Shown here: positions 12,701-22,375 of the stretch, one piece after another
Layout of the letters: every line of letters begins with the position of its first letter
Position numbering within the stretch: the stretch's first letter is position 1
Assembly: GCA_023375785.1 (NCBI GenBank)
Contig: SZWC01000567.1
Coordinates: 195,590-259,589, forward strand
From: Penium margaritaceum
Lineage: Eukaryota > Streptophyta > Zygnematophyceae > Desmidiales > Peniaceae
Reading direction: 5' to 3'
Length of the DNA: 64,000 nucleotides
The notes under the pieces: model-generated
The model's database searches: none
What the model was told of the DNA's origin: nothing
Seen by the model: only the letters and a program-made list of their open reading frames with translations
Program-made: the position numbers and the translations under genes

Positions 12701-15700
12701 TGGAGCAAGCCAGAGAAAGGTGGACCAAGTCAGGTAACAGTGGAGCAATCCAGAGAACAGTAGAGCAAGCCAGAGAACGGTGGAGCAAGCAAGAGAAAGA
12801 TGGAGCAAACTAGAGAAAGGTGGGGCAAGCCAGAGTAAGGTGGAGCAAGCCTGAGAATGGTGGAGCAAGCCAGAAAAGAGTGGAAAAAGAGAGAGAGGAA
12901 GGTGGAGCAACACAGAGAAAGGTGGAGCAAGCCAGAAAAAGGTGGAGCAAGCCAGAGAACCGTGGAGGTAGCCGGAGAAACGCCGAAAAAGCCAGAGAAC
13001 GGCAGAGCAAGCCAGAGAAAGGTGGAGCAAGCCAGAGAATGTTGAAGCAAGCCAGAGATTGGTTAAGCAAAGCAAAGAAAGATGGAGCATGCGCAAAAAC
13101 GGTGGACCAAGCCAGAAAATGGGGGAGCAAGCCAGAGAAAGTTGGTGCAAGCCAGAGAAAGATGCAGCAAGCGAGAGAAATGTGGAGAAAACCAGATAAA
13201 GGTGGAGCAAGCCAGAGAAAGGTGGAGCAAGCCAGAGAACAGTAGCAAGCCACAAAAAGGTGGAGCAGGCCAGAGAAAGGTATAGCAAGCCAGAGATAGG
13301 AGGGGCAAGCCAGAGAACGATGGAGAAAGCCTTATAAAGGCGGTGCAAGCCAGAGAACGGTGGAGCAAGACAGAGGACGGTAAATCAAGCCAAAGAACAT
13401 TGGAGCAAGCCAGAGAAAGATGAAGCAAGCCAGAGAAAGGTGGAGCAAGGCAGAGGGAGGTGGAGCAAGACGGATAACGGTGAAGCAAGCGAGAAACGGT
13501 GGAGCAAGCCAGAGAACGGTGGAGCAAGCCAGAGAGCGGTAGGGCATGCCAGAGAACGGGCGAGCAAGCCATAAAGCGTTAGAGCAAGCAAGAGAGCAAC
13601 AGAGAAAATCAGGGAACAGTGAAGCAAGCCAGAAAACGTTGGAGCAAGCTAGAGAAGGGTGGAGAAGGCAAGAGAATAATAAAGAAAGCCAAAGAACACT
13701 GGAGCAAGCCAGAGAACGGTGGAACAAGCCAAAGAATGGTGAAACAGCAAGACAACGGTAGAGAAAGCCAGCGAATGGTGGAGCAAGCCAGAGAACGGTG
13801 GACAAAGCCACAGAACAGTGGAGCAATCTATAGAATGTTGGTGCAAAACAGAACGGTGGAGCAGGCTAGAGAATGGTGGAGGAGGCAAGAGAACGGTGGA
13901 GCTAGCCAGTGAACGGTGGAACAAGCCAGAGAACAGTGGAACAAGCCAGAGAACGGTAGGGCAAGCCAGAGAATGGTCCAGCAAGCCATAAAGCGTTAGA
14001 GCAAGCCAGAGAGCAACGGAGCAAGCTAGGGAACAATGAAGCAAGCCAGAGAACGTTGGAGCAAGCCAGAGAACGGTGGAGCAGGCAAGAGAACAATGCA
14101 AAAAGCCAAAGAACAGTGGAGCAAGCAAGAAAACGGTGGAACAAGCCAAAGAATGGTGAAACAAGCAAGAGAACGGTGGAGAAAGCCAGTGAATGGTGGA
14201 GAATGCCAGAGAATGGTGGAGCAAGCAAGAAAACGGTGGAACAAGCCAAAGAATGGTGAAACAAGCAAGAGAACGGTGGAGAAAGCCAGTGAATGGTGGA
14301 GAATGCCAGAGAATGGTGGAAAAAGCCATAGAACGGTGGAGCAATCGAGAGAATGTTGGGGCAAAACAGAACGGTGGAGCAGGCCAGAGAACGGTGGAGA
14401 AGGCAAGAGAACGGTGGAGCAAGCCAGAGAACGGTGGAGCAAGCCTGAGAACAGTGAAGCAAGTGAGAGAACAGTGGAGCAAGCCAAAGAACAGTGTAGA
14501 TAGCCAGAGAACGGCGGAGCAACACAGAACAGTGGAGCAGGCCAGACAACCACATGAGCAGGCCAAAGAACGGTGGAGCAAGCCAGAGAAATGGGGAGCG
14601 AGCCAGGAAACAGTGGAGTAGGCCAGAGAATGGTGGCGTAAGCCAAAGAACGGTGGTGCAAGCAATCAAATGGTGGAGCAAGGAAAAGAACGGTTGAGCA
14701 AGCCAGAATGGTGGAGCAAGCAAGAGAATAGTGAAGCAAGTCTCTGAAAGTTTGAGCAAGCCAGAGAATAGTGGAGCAAGCCATAGAATTGTGCAGCAGG
14801 CCAGAGAACGGTGGAGCAAGCCAAAGAACAGTGGAGCAAACCAGAGAACATTGGATCAAGTCAGAGAATCGTGGAGCAAGCCAGAAGACGGTGGAGCAAG
14901 CCAAAGAACAATGGACCAAGCGAGAGGATAGTGGTACAAGCTAGAGAACTATGGAGGAAGCCAGAGAACGGTGGAGCAGGCCAGACAACTATGGATCAGG
15001 CCAGAGAATAGAGGAGCAGGCAAGAGGCCAGTGGAGCAGGCTAGAGAAGAGTAAAGATAGCTAGAGAACGGTAGAACAAGCAAGAGAAGATGGAGCAAGA
15101 CAGAGAACGGTGGAGCAAGCCAGAGATCAGTGGAGCAAGCCAAAGAAAGGTGGAGCAAGCCAGAGAACAGTTGAGCAAGCCAGAGAACAATCGAGCAAGC
15201 CAGAGAAAGGTGGTGCAAGCAAGAAAAACATGGAGAAAGCCAGAGAAAGTTAGAGGAAACCAGATAAAGGTGGAGCAAGCCAGAGAAAGGTAGAGCAAGC
15301 TGGAGAACTGTAGGAAGCCAGAGAAAGGTGGTGCAAGCAAGAAAAACATGGAGAAAGCCAGAGAAAGTTAGAGGAAACCAGATAAAGGTGGAGCAAGCCA
15401 GAGAAAGGTAGAGCAAGCTGGAGAACTGTAGGAAGCCAGAGAAAGGTGGAGCAGGCCAGAGAAAGGTGGAGCAAGCCAGAGAAAAGTGGAGCAAGCCAGA
15501 GAAAGGAGGAGCATGCAAGAGAACAGTGGAGCAAGTTAAAGAACGTTGAAGCAAGCAAGAGACAAGTCCAGCAAGCCACGGAATGGTGGAGCATGCTAGA
15601 GAACGGTGGAAAAAGGCACACAATGTTAGAACAAGCCAGATAACGTTGGAAAAGGCCAATCCACAGAATGGTGAAGCAAAACAGAATGGTTGAGCAAGCC

Positions 15701-18568
15701 ACAGAAAGGAGGAGCAGGCCAGAGAAGGATGGAGCAAGCCAGAGAACGGTGGAGCGAGCCAGAAAACGGTGGAGCAAGCCCGAGAACTGTGGAGCAAGCC
15801 AGAGAACAGTGGAGCAAGCCAGAGAACGGTAAAGCAGGCCAGAGAACAGTGCAGCAAGCCAGAGAACGGTGGAGGAAGCCAGAGAACAGCGTAGTAAGCC
15901 AGAGAATGGTGGAGCAAGCCAGAGAACGGTAAAGCAGGCCAGAGAACAGTGCAGCAAGCCAGAGAACGGTGGAGGAAGCCAGAGAACAGCGTAGTAAGCC
16001 AGAGAATGGTGGAGCAAGCAAGAGAACGCTGGACCAAGCCAGAGAATGGTGGAGCAAGTCAGTAAACAGGGGAGCAAGCCAGAGAACAAGGAAGCAAGCC
16101 AGAGACTGGTGGAGCAGGCTAGAGAACGGTGGAGCAAGCCAAAGAATGGTGGAGCATACCAGAAAATGGTGGAGCAAGTCAGAGAATGGTGGAGCAAGCC
16201 AGAGGACTGCGGAGCAAGCCAGACAACGGTGGAGCAAGCCAAAGAATGGTGGTGTAAGCCAGAGAATGATGGAGCAAGCCAAATAACGGTGGAGAAAGCC
16301 AATGAAAGGTGGAGCAAGCCAGAGAAAGGTGAAGCAAGCTAACGAAAGGTGGAGTAAGCAAGAGAACGGTGGAGGAAGCCAGAGAATGGTGGTGCAAGCC
16401 AGTGAACGGTTGAGCAAGCCAGAGAACGGTGGAGCAGGCCAGAAAACGGTGATGCAAGCCAGAGAACAGTGGAGCAGGCCAGGCAAAAGTGGAGCAATCT
16501 AGAGGACGGTGGAGCAAGCAGAGAATGGTATATCAAGCCAGAGAATGGTGGATAAAAAAGATAATAGTGAAGCAAGCCTGAGAATGTTGGAGCAAGTCAG
16601 AGAACGGTGGAGCAAGCCAGAGAACTGGGGAGCTTTCCAGAGAACAGTGGAGCAGGGCAAAGATTGGTGGTGTAAGCCAAAGAACAGTGGAGCATGCCAA
16701 GAAATGGTGGAGCAAGCCAAAGAATGGTGGAGCAATCCAGAGAACGGTGGAGCAAGCCAGAGAACAGTGGAGCAGGGCAAAGATTGGTGGTGTAAGCCAA
16801 AGAACAGTGGAGCATGCCAAGAAATGGTGGAGCAAGCCAAAGAATGGTGGAGCAATCCAGAGAACGGTGGAGCAAGCCAGAGAATGTTAAAGCAGGCCAG
16901 AGAACGGTGGAGCAAGCCAAAGAATGATAAAGCAAGCTAGAGAACGTTGTAGCAAGGCAGAGAACGGTGGAGCAAGCCAGAGAACAAAGGAGCAAGCCAG
17001 AGAACATTGAAGCAAGTCAGTGGAAGGTGGAGCAAGTCAAAGCACGGTGGAGCAAGACAGAGAATGTTGCAGCAGGTCAGAGAATGGTGGAGCAAGCCAG
17101 AGAACATTGAAGCAAGTCAGTGGAAGGTGGAGCAAGTCAAAGCACGGTGGAGCAAGACAGAGAATGTTGCAGCAGGTCAGAGAATGGTGGAGCAAGCCAG
17201 AGAACGGTGGAGCACACCAGAGAACGGTGGAGCAAGTTAGAGAATGGTGGAGCAAGCCAGAGAACGGTGGAGCAAGTTAGAGAATGGTGGAGCAAGCCAG
17301 AGAACGGTGGAGCAAGTCAAAGAACAGTAGAGCAAGACAGAGAACAGTGGTACAAGCCAGCAAACGGTGGAGCAAGCCAGAGAATGGTGGAGCAAGCCAG
17401 ATAAAGGCAGAGCAGGCCAGAGAAAGGTTGAGCAAGCTAGAGAAAGATGGCAAAAGCCACACAATGATGGAGCAATCCAGGGAATGGTGGAGCAAGCCAG
17501 AGAACGGTGGAGCAAGCTAGAGAACGGTGGAGCAGGCCTGAAAACTGGGAAGCAAGCCGGAGAATGGTATAGCATTCCAGAGAAAGGTGGTCCAAGCTAG
17601 AGAAAGGTGGAGCAAGCCAGAAAAAGATGGAGGAAGCCTGAGAATTCTGGAGCAAGCCAGACATCAGTCCAGCAAGCTAGGGAAATGTGGAGCAAGCCGG
17701 TGAACACTGGAGCAAGGGAGAGAAAGGTGGAGCAAGACAGAGAAAGGTGGAGCAAGCGAGAGAAAGATGGAGCAAGCAAGAGAACTGTGGAGTTAGCCAA
17801 AGAAAGGTCTTACAAGCCAGAGCATGGTTGAGCAAGCCAGAGAAAGGTGGAGCAAGCTTGAGAACAGTAGAGCAAGCAAGAGATTGGTAGAGCAAGCCAA
17901 AGAAAGGTGGGGCAAGCCAGAAAACAGTAGAGCAAGCCAGAAAACAGTGAAGCAAGCTAGAGAAAGGTTGTACAAGCCAGAAAACGATGGAGCAAGCTAG
18001 AGAAATGTGGAGCAAACCCGATAAAGGTGGAGGAAGCCAGAGAAAGGTGGAGCAAGCTCTAGAACGGTAGCAAGCCAGACAAAGGTGGAGGAGGCCAAAG
18101 AAAGGAGGAGTAAGCCAGAGATAGGTGGAGCAAGCCGGAGAACAGTGGAGCAAGCCCGAGAAAGGCGGTGATAGCAAGAGAAGGTTGGAGCAAGACAGAG
18201 GACAGTAAATCAAGACAGAAAGAAATCGAGCAAGCCAGAGGAAGATGGAGCAAGCCAGTGAAAGCTGGAGCAAGCCAGAGAACGGTGTAAAAATCCAGAG
18301 AACGGTAAAGCTTGCCAGAGAACGGTGGAGCAAGCAAGAGAACGTTGGAGCAAGAAAGAGAGTGATGTGCAAGCCAGGGAACGGTGAAGTAAGCCAGGGA
18401 AAGTTGGAGCAAGACAGAGAACGGGGGAGCAGGCAAGAGAATGGTGGAGCAAGCTAAAGAACGGTGGTGCAAGCAAGAGAACAGTAGAGCAGGCGCAAGA
18501 ATTGTGGAGCAAGCCAGAGAACGGTGGAGTAAGCTAGCGAATGGTGGAGCAGGCCACTGAACGGTGGA
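3765..18568. repeat. 20-bp satellite array, left arm (~740 monomers)
   Basis: Tandem array of a 20-bp unit, consensus GGAGCAAGCCAGAGAACGGT. Single-base variants are everywhere: AATGGT, AACAGT, AAAGGT, AACGAT; GCTAGAG, GCCAAAG; GCAGGCC. The + strand is 75% purine in the consensus with one T per unit. The consensus is stop-free in all six frames, which explains every long open frame in this stretch; none is a gene. Local blocks are repeated in register at multiples of 20 bp, such as 5538/5738 (200 bp), 6785/6925 (140 bp), 7201/7321 (120 bp) and 11562/11682 (120 bp). An ambiguous base lies at 4338. The array starts abruptly at 3765 inside the copia fossil's integrase end. I do not know this satellite; a centromeric, subtelomeric or interstitial site cannot be told from sequence alone. 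Confidence 0.97.
14320..14385. repeat. Type-C cassette exemplar (GCAATCnAGAGAATGTT then the 18-bp monomer)
   Basis: A GAAAAAGCCATAGAACGG monomer, then GCAATCGAGAGAATGTT, then the 18-bp GCAAAACAGAAC monomer and a GCAGGCC monomer. The same order recurs near 5205, 10605, 13810, 27535 and 29530. Confidence 0.65.
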
Positions 18569-18569
18569 N

Positions 18570-18653
18570 AGTTTCAGTCTCTCCAAAAACAGTTGGTGGT
18601 GTGAACCAGCCACTGCTAGGGACCCTCCAGGGTGCACACTCACCCTCAGGCCA
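18570..18653 (+). repeat. 5' LTR, tail only
   Basis: These 84 bases match the end of the 3' LTR (22102-22185) with two differences. The rest of this LTR lies beyond the N at 18569. The LTR end could be at 18648 (CTCA) or 18653 (GGCCA), because both LTR ends share the bases CCCTCAGGCCA. Confidence 0.85.
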
Positions 18654-18658
18654 ACAAA

Positions 18659-18673
18659 GGGTTATGGGCCCAC
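18659..18673 (+). promoter_or_regulatory. Primer binding site matching the initiator tRNA-Met anticodon arm
   Basis: GGGTTATGGGCCCAC lies 5-10 bases after the LTR end. It is the exact complement of the anticodon stem-loop of plant initiator tRNA-Met as I remember that tRNA (GUGGGCCCAUAACCC, anticodon CAU). The usual plant copia site, TGGTATCAGAGC, complementary to the tRNA 3' end, is absent here. Drosophila copia and yeast Ty5 are known to prime from a half-tRNA cut in this arm, and this element looks like that class. Confidence 0.75.
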
Positions 18674-18724
18674 GCCTCTAAGGGGTTCAAAGCCAGCTTG
18701 ATTTCACGCTTCCAACAGCAAGAC

Positions 18725-19287
18725 ATGGCAACCAGCGAGCAAGAGAGCAGCCGCGCTGTCCTTAAGTTTGATGGGACAGGCTTTGCCTTGTGGAGGTGGC
18801 AGTTTGAGGTCTTCCTCGACGACAAGGGACTGCTTGAGCTCGTAAAAGGTGATGAGACTGCTCCGCCGGAGACTGCAACGGCTGAGGTGAAGGAGGCATA
18901 CAAGAAGCGCAACAAAAAGGCATTGGCGCTCCTTGTGTCCGCGTTATGCCCACCACAACTTGGGCACATCCAAGGATGCACCCTGGCCGCGGACGCATGG
19001 TCAAAACTCTGCTCCATCTACCAGTCAAGCAACCTTGCCAATCAGCTCTTCATCTTCAAACGGCTCGTCACCCTCCGAGCCAACGAAGGCGACAACATCA
19101 TGGAGATCATGCAGCAGATTGAGTCCCTCGCAGCGGAGTGCGTGGCCACGGGTTTGGAGGTCAACTCTCAGTTGCAAGCTATGATCCTCCTTCTGGCCTT
19201 GCCAGACAGTTGGAGTCCCATGATCACAGTCCTTGGTGGCTGGCTTTCCGACGAGCTGAAGTACCCGAAGGTTGCTGAGTACGTGCG
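18725..19287 (+). mobile_element. gag part of the copia element
   Basis: The predicted protein begins MATSEQESSRAVLKFDGTG and continues with WRWQFEVFLDDKGLLELVKG. This is the opening of copia-type gag (UBN2 / Retrotran_gag_2 class): a nucleic-acid-binding shell protein that would pack the element's RNA in a virus-like particle. Later segments, such as AADAWSKLCSIYQSS and LPDSWSPMITVLGG, match the family's helical core, where a Leu-Pro-x-x-(W/Y) motif is usual. The start at 18725 fits the domain better than an upstream ATG at 18632 that would begin almost at the primer site. The last 94 bases (19194-19287) reappear at 19786-19879 beyond a satellite stretch bounded by Ns. A Lys/Gly-rich tail follows at about 19880-20020. 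No zinc knuckle is seen. Part of a broken element. Confidence 0.85.
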
Positions 19288-19288
19288 N

Positions 19289-19784
19289 AGAACGGTAGCA
19301 AGCCAGACAAAGGTGGAGGAGGCCAAAGAAAGGAGGAGTAAGCCAGAGATAGGTGGAGCAAGCCGGAGAACAGTGGAGCAAGCCCGAGAAAGGCGGTGAT
19401 AGCAAGAGAAGGTTGGAGCAAGACAGAGGACAGTAAATCAAGACAGAAAGAAATCGAGCAAGCCAGAGGAAGATGGAGCAAGCCAGTGAAAGCTGGAGCA
19501 AGCCAGAGAACGGTGTAAAAATCCAGAGAACGGTAAAGCTTGCCAGAGAACGGTGGAGCAAGCAAGAGAACGTTGGAGCAAGAAAGAGAGTGATGTGCAA
19601 GCCAGGGAACGGTGAAGTAAGCCAGGGAAAGTTGGAGCAAGACAGAGAACGGGGGAGCAGGCAAGAGAATGGTGGAGCAAGCTAAAGAACGGTGGTGCAA
19701 GCAAGAGAACAGTAGAGCAGGCGCAAGAATTGTGGAGCAAGCCAGAGAACGGTGGAGTAAGCTAGCGAATGGTGGAGCAGGCCA
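19289..19784. repeat. Satellite stretch inside the copia element, copy of 18061-18556
   Basis: This 496-bp stretch of 20-bp satellite repeats the array sequence just left of the element (18061-18556, offset 1228), and I found no difference where I compared them. It is bounded by Ns at 19288 and 19785, and the gag ends on either side are themselves duplicated (19194-19287 and 19786-19879). A misplaced contig explains this better than a real insertion. Confidence 0.9.
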
Positions 19785-20020
19785 NTGGCCTTGCCAGACA
19801 GTTGGAGTCCCATGATCACAGTCCTTGGTGGCTGGCTTTCCGACGAGCTGAAGTACCCGAAGGTTGCTGAGTACGTGCGTAATGAGTGGATGCGACGTGG
19901 CGTTCGAGAGAGTGCAGCGGCATCAACTTCAGCTTACACAGTTCATCCTCAAAGTGGAGGCCGAGGCGACAAGTGGAAGGGTGCCAAACAGGGAACTAAG
20001 AAGGGTGACAAGAAGGGGGA

Positions 20021-21372
20021 GTGCTCCAAATCAGCGGCCTTAATGGAATCAAGGAGACCGTGTGTGAGCCATGCATCATTGGCAAATCAACTCGGCAGCC
20101 TTTTATCGCCAAGGGGACGCGTGCATCGGCAAAACTGGCCGTGGTACACACAGATGTGTGTGGACCGCTTGAGAGCTCCATCGGCGGAGCTCGCTACTTC
20201 CTCACCTTCATCGATGACCACAGCCGGAAACTCTTCCTCTACCCAATGAAGCAGAAGAGTGAGGTCCTTGCGTGCATGCAAGAGTTTGTGGCTGATGTGG
20301 AGCGGCAAACAGAGTTGGAGGTGAAGGCGTTCTGGAGTGACAACGGCGGTGAATATGCGGGGTGCCTTGGATGGATGAAGAGCAAGGGGATTGAGTGGCA
20401 GAAAACAACTCCACACTCCCCACAACAAAATGGCGTCGCAGAGAGAGAAAATCGCACAATCCTTAANNNNNNNNNNNNNNNNNNNNNNNNNNNNNNNNNG
20501 CTCCATCGGCGGAGCTCGCTACTTCCTCACCTTCATCGATGACCACAGCCGGAAACTCTTCCTCTACCCAATGAAGCAGAAGAGTGAGGTCCTTGCGTGC
20601 ATGCAAGAGTTTGTGGCTGATGTGGAGCGGCAAACAGAGTTGGAGGTGAAGGCGTTCTGGAGTGACAACGGCGGTGAATATGCGGGGTGCCTTGGATGGA
20701 TGAAGAGCAAGGGGATTGAGTGGCAGAAAACAACTCCACACTCCCCACAACAAAATGGCGTCGCAGAGAGAGAAAATCGCACAATCCTTAACATGGTGCG
20801 ATCCATGTTGAGCGACGCTGGCCTAACACAACGGTATTGGGCGGAGGCGGCAAGGACAGCAGCGTACATCATGAATCTCATGCCGACCAAGCCGCTGAAG
20901 GACAAGGAGAGCAATGCGTGGAAGACGCCACAAGAAGTATGGAGCGGGAGGAAGCCGGCTGTGGGTTACCTTTGCACGTTTGGTTGTGTTGCACATGCAA
21001 TGGTGCAGGCACGTGAGGGACGGAGCAAGCTGGATCCGCGTACCCGTCGGTGTATTTTCCTTGGATATGAGAGCGGAAGCAAGGCGTATCGGCTCTTTGA
21101 CCCAAGGAGGCAACAAATTGTGCGGAGTCGCGACGTCACGTTTGACGAGAAAAGACGTTGGACAGACAAGGAGGCAGGTCTCTCCAAGAGGGGGGAGTGG
21201 ATGCCACTCCTTGAGGGGGAGACGCCGGAGGACGTGAATGAGGNTGACGTCCTTGCAGAAGCACCAGCCGGAGAGGATCGTCCGAGGGATGGGCGACCGG
21301 CAGAATTTGTTGCGGCCAGTTCAGATGAAGAATCCGAAGCACCGGAGATGGACGTGGAGGCGGGGAGTTGAC
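20021..21372 (+). mobile_element. Integrase part of the copia element
   Basis: This part would insert the DNA copy into the host genome. It opens with the end of an N-terminal zinc-binding region (CEPCIIGKSTRQPF), then a core with the DDE-type landmarks: HTDVCGPL, FWSDNGGEY and PQQNGVAERENRT. Next comes the copia C-terminal region, with GYLCTFGCVAHA, RRCIFLGYESGSKAYRLFDP and VRSRDVTFDE, and an acidic stretch (SSDEESEAPEMDVEAG). The core is present twice, at 20175-20466 and 20500-20791 (292 bp each), on both sides of the 33-N run at 20467-20499, which looks like an assembly join. An ambiguous base is at 21244. Part of a broken element. Confidence 0.9.
20467..20499. other. Run of 33 Ns (assembly gap) between duplicated integrase sequence
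   Basis: The 292 bases before the gap (20175-20466) are the same as the 292 after it (20500-20791). Confidence 0.98.
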
Positions 21373-21539
21373 CGATGTCTCCAAGGTCTCCAAGAGAGGG
21401 GGAGCAGGCGCTTGGAGAGGATGGCGCCGAAAGGGGACAGCAACAAGAACAACCGCCTCAACAACCCCGCACGAGCAGCTGTGTGCGAAGAAGGACAAAA
21501 AGATACGATGCCGACAAGGACATTTGGACTGGGTTCGCG

Positions 21540-21650
21540 CAAGAGGAGCCTCAAGGAGGCACTGCACAAGAAGGATGGGGCTGAGTGGGAAGGAGCAGTA
21601 AAATGTAAGCTCGCCTCCCATGAGGAGAAAGTCTCCTCAGTTATAGGTTG
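21540..21650 (+). mobile_element. Opening of a reverse-transcriptase-like region of the copia element
   Basis: A short segment (SLKEALHKKDGAEWEGAVKCKL) resembles the (P)xSxxEALxxxxxxxWxxAMxxE motif that opens copia reverse transcriptase. It is followed almost at once by the purine tract and LTR, so the enzyme as a whole is not present. Confidence 0.6.
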
Positions 21651-21679
21651 AGCATGGACGACTGCCATGGGTGATGCGC

Positions 21680-21689
21680 AAGGGGGAGA
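21680..21689 (+). promoter_or_regulatory. Polypurine tract
   Basis: AAGGGGGAGA lies directly before the 3' LTR start. This is the position and composition expected of the plus-strand primer of LTR elements. Confidence 0.8.
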
Positions 21690-21690
21690 T

Positions 21691-22185
21691 TGTTGGAATG
21701 ATGCTCCTCACCATGGCAGGAGTGACTCCAAAAAGGAANTTCTAGAAGGGGTGACTTGTCCTACAAGGCATCTAGAGGTGTCTTGGTCTTCTGGACACCT
21801 TTCCTCCTACTAGAAGCAAGTTGAGGAATCTAGGAAGGGGCAGAAGCTTCTAGAGGAGGGAAGGGATGCCTTCCTAGGTGGGAAAAGGACAGCCTACCAA
21901 GGAGCACTCTAGAAGCCATAGAATCTGCTAGGAAGCTCCAAATCTGGCATGCTTTGGTGTTCTGGAAATCTTAGATCAGTGGCTATAAAATGCCACTGCT
22001 TGTGAGCCTTGATCAAGTGTTCATTCCCAGTCAATTGAGGCCAAAACTATTGCCTCACTCTATGACCAGATTTTGCCATCCTTGGAACCAGGTGCCTCCA
22101 CAGTTTCAGTCTCTCCAAAAACAGTTGGTGGTGTGAAACAACCACTGCTAGGGACCCTCCAGGGTGCACACTCACCCTCAGGCCA
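21691..22185 (+). repeat. 3' LTR of the copia element (~490-495 bp)
   Basis: It starts TGTTGGAATGATG right after the polypurine tract, as many plant copia LTRs do, and ends ACCCTCA (22180) or CAGGCCA (22185). Its last 84 bases match the LTR tail at 18570-18653. An internal TATA box lies at 21984-21990. An ambiguous base is at 21739. Satellite resumes immediately after. The insertion duplication cannot be fixed, because the 5' LTR start is missing and the last bases of the LTR resemble a satellite monomer (GGCCAGAGAG). Confidence 0.85.
21984..21990 (+). promoter_or_regulatory. TATA box in the LTR
   Basis: TATAAAA in the setting GGCTATAAAATGCC, about 290 bp into the LTR. This is the expected promoter element, and transcription would start a few tens of bases downstream. 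Confidence 0.65.
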
Positions 22186-22236
22186 GAGAGTGGTGGAGAT
22201 AGTCAGAGAATGTTGGAGAAAGCCAGAGAACGGTGG

Positions 22237-22375
22237 AGCAAAACAGAACAGAGGAGCAGGCCACAAAACCACTGGAGCAGGCTTAAGAACGGTGGAGCAA
22301 GCCAAAGAACTGGGGAGCTAGCCAGAGAACAGTGGAGCAGGCCACAGAACGGTGGTGTAAGCCAAAGAACGATGG
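22237..22375. repeat. Type-A cassette of ordered variant monomers (exemplar)
   Basis: A fixed order of variant monomers: a shortened 18-bp unit (GCAAAACAGAAC), a monomer reading AACCACTGG, one in GCAGGC form, one ending AACTGGGG, one in GCTAGCC form, and one reading GGTGGTGTAAGCCAAAG. The same order, with point differences, appears near 5413, 10818, 14516, 24211, 32663, 33061, 35338, 39822, 41817 and 44771. This means the array descends from longer ancestral blocks, not only from single-monomer turnover. Confidence 0.75.

Larger units (their letters stand above)
18570..22185 (+). mobile_element. Ty1/copia LTR retrotransposon inserted in the satellite; broken, gap-ridden
   Basis: Satellite lies on both sides. 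Parts in order: tail of a 5' LTR (18570-18653), primer site (18659-18673), gag (from 18725), a satellite stretch between duplicated gag ends (19289-19784), integrase (about 20021-21372), the opening of an RT-like region (about 21540-21650), a purine tract (21680-21689) and a 3' LTR (21691-22185). Integrase before RT is the Ty1/copia order. The protease, the zinc-knuckle part of gag and most of RT-RNase H are not seen. I estimate at least three breaks besides the sequencing gaps. The aligned 84-bp LTR tails differ at two sites, which suggests a fairly recent insertion, though the sample is tiny. It cannot be whole as given. Confidence 0.93.

Noticed and set aside
18632-18724. An upstream start for gag at 18632
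   Set aside because: It would begin within the LTR tail/primer-site area and adds residues with no family likeness; the start at 18725 sits at the right distance before the gag core.
22171-22195. A target-site duplication flanking the copia element
   Set aside because: The 5' LTR start is missing, and the LTR end cannot be separated from a satellite monomer (GGCCAGAGAG), so any 5-base match would be by chance.
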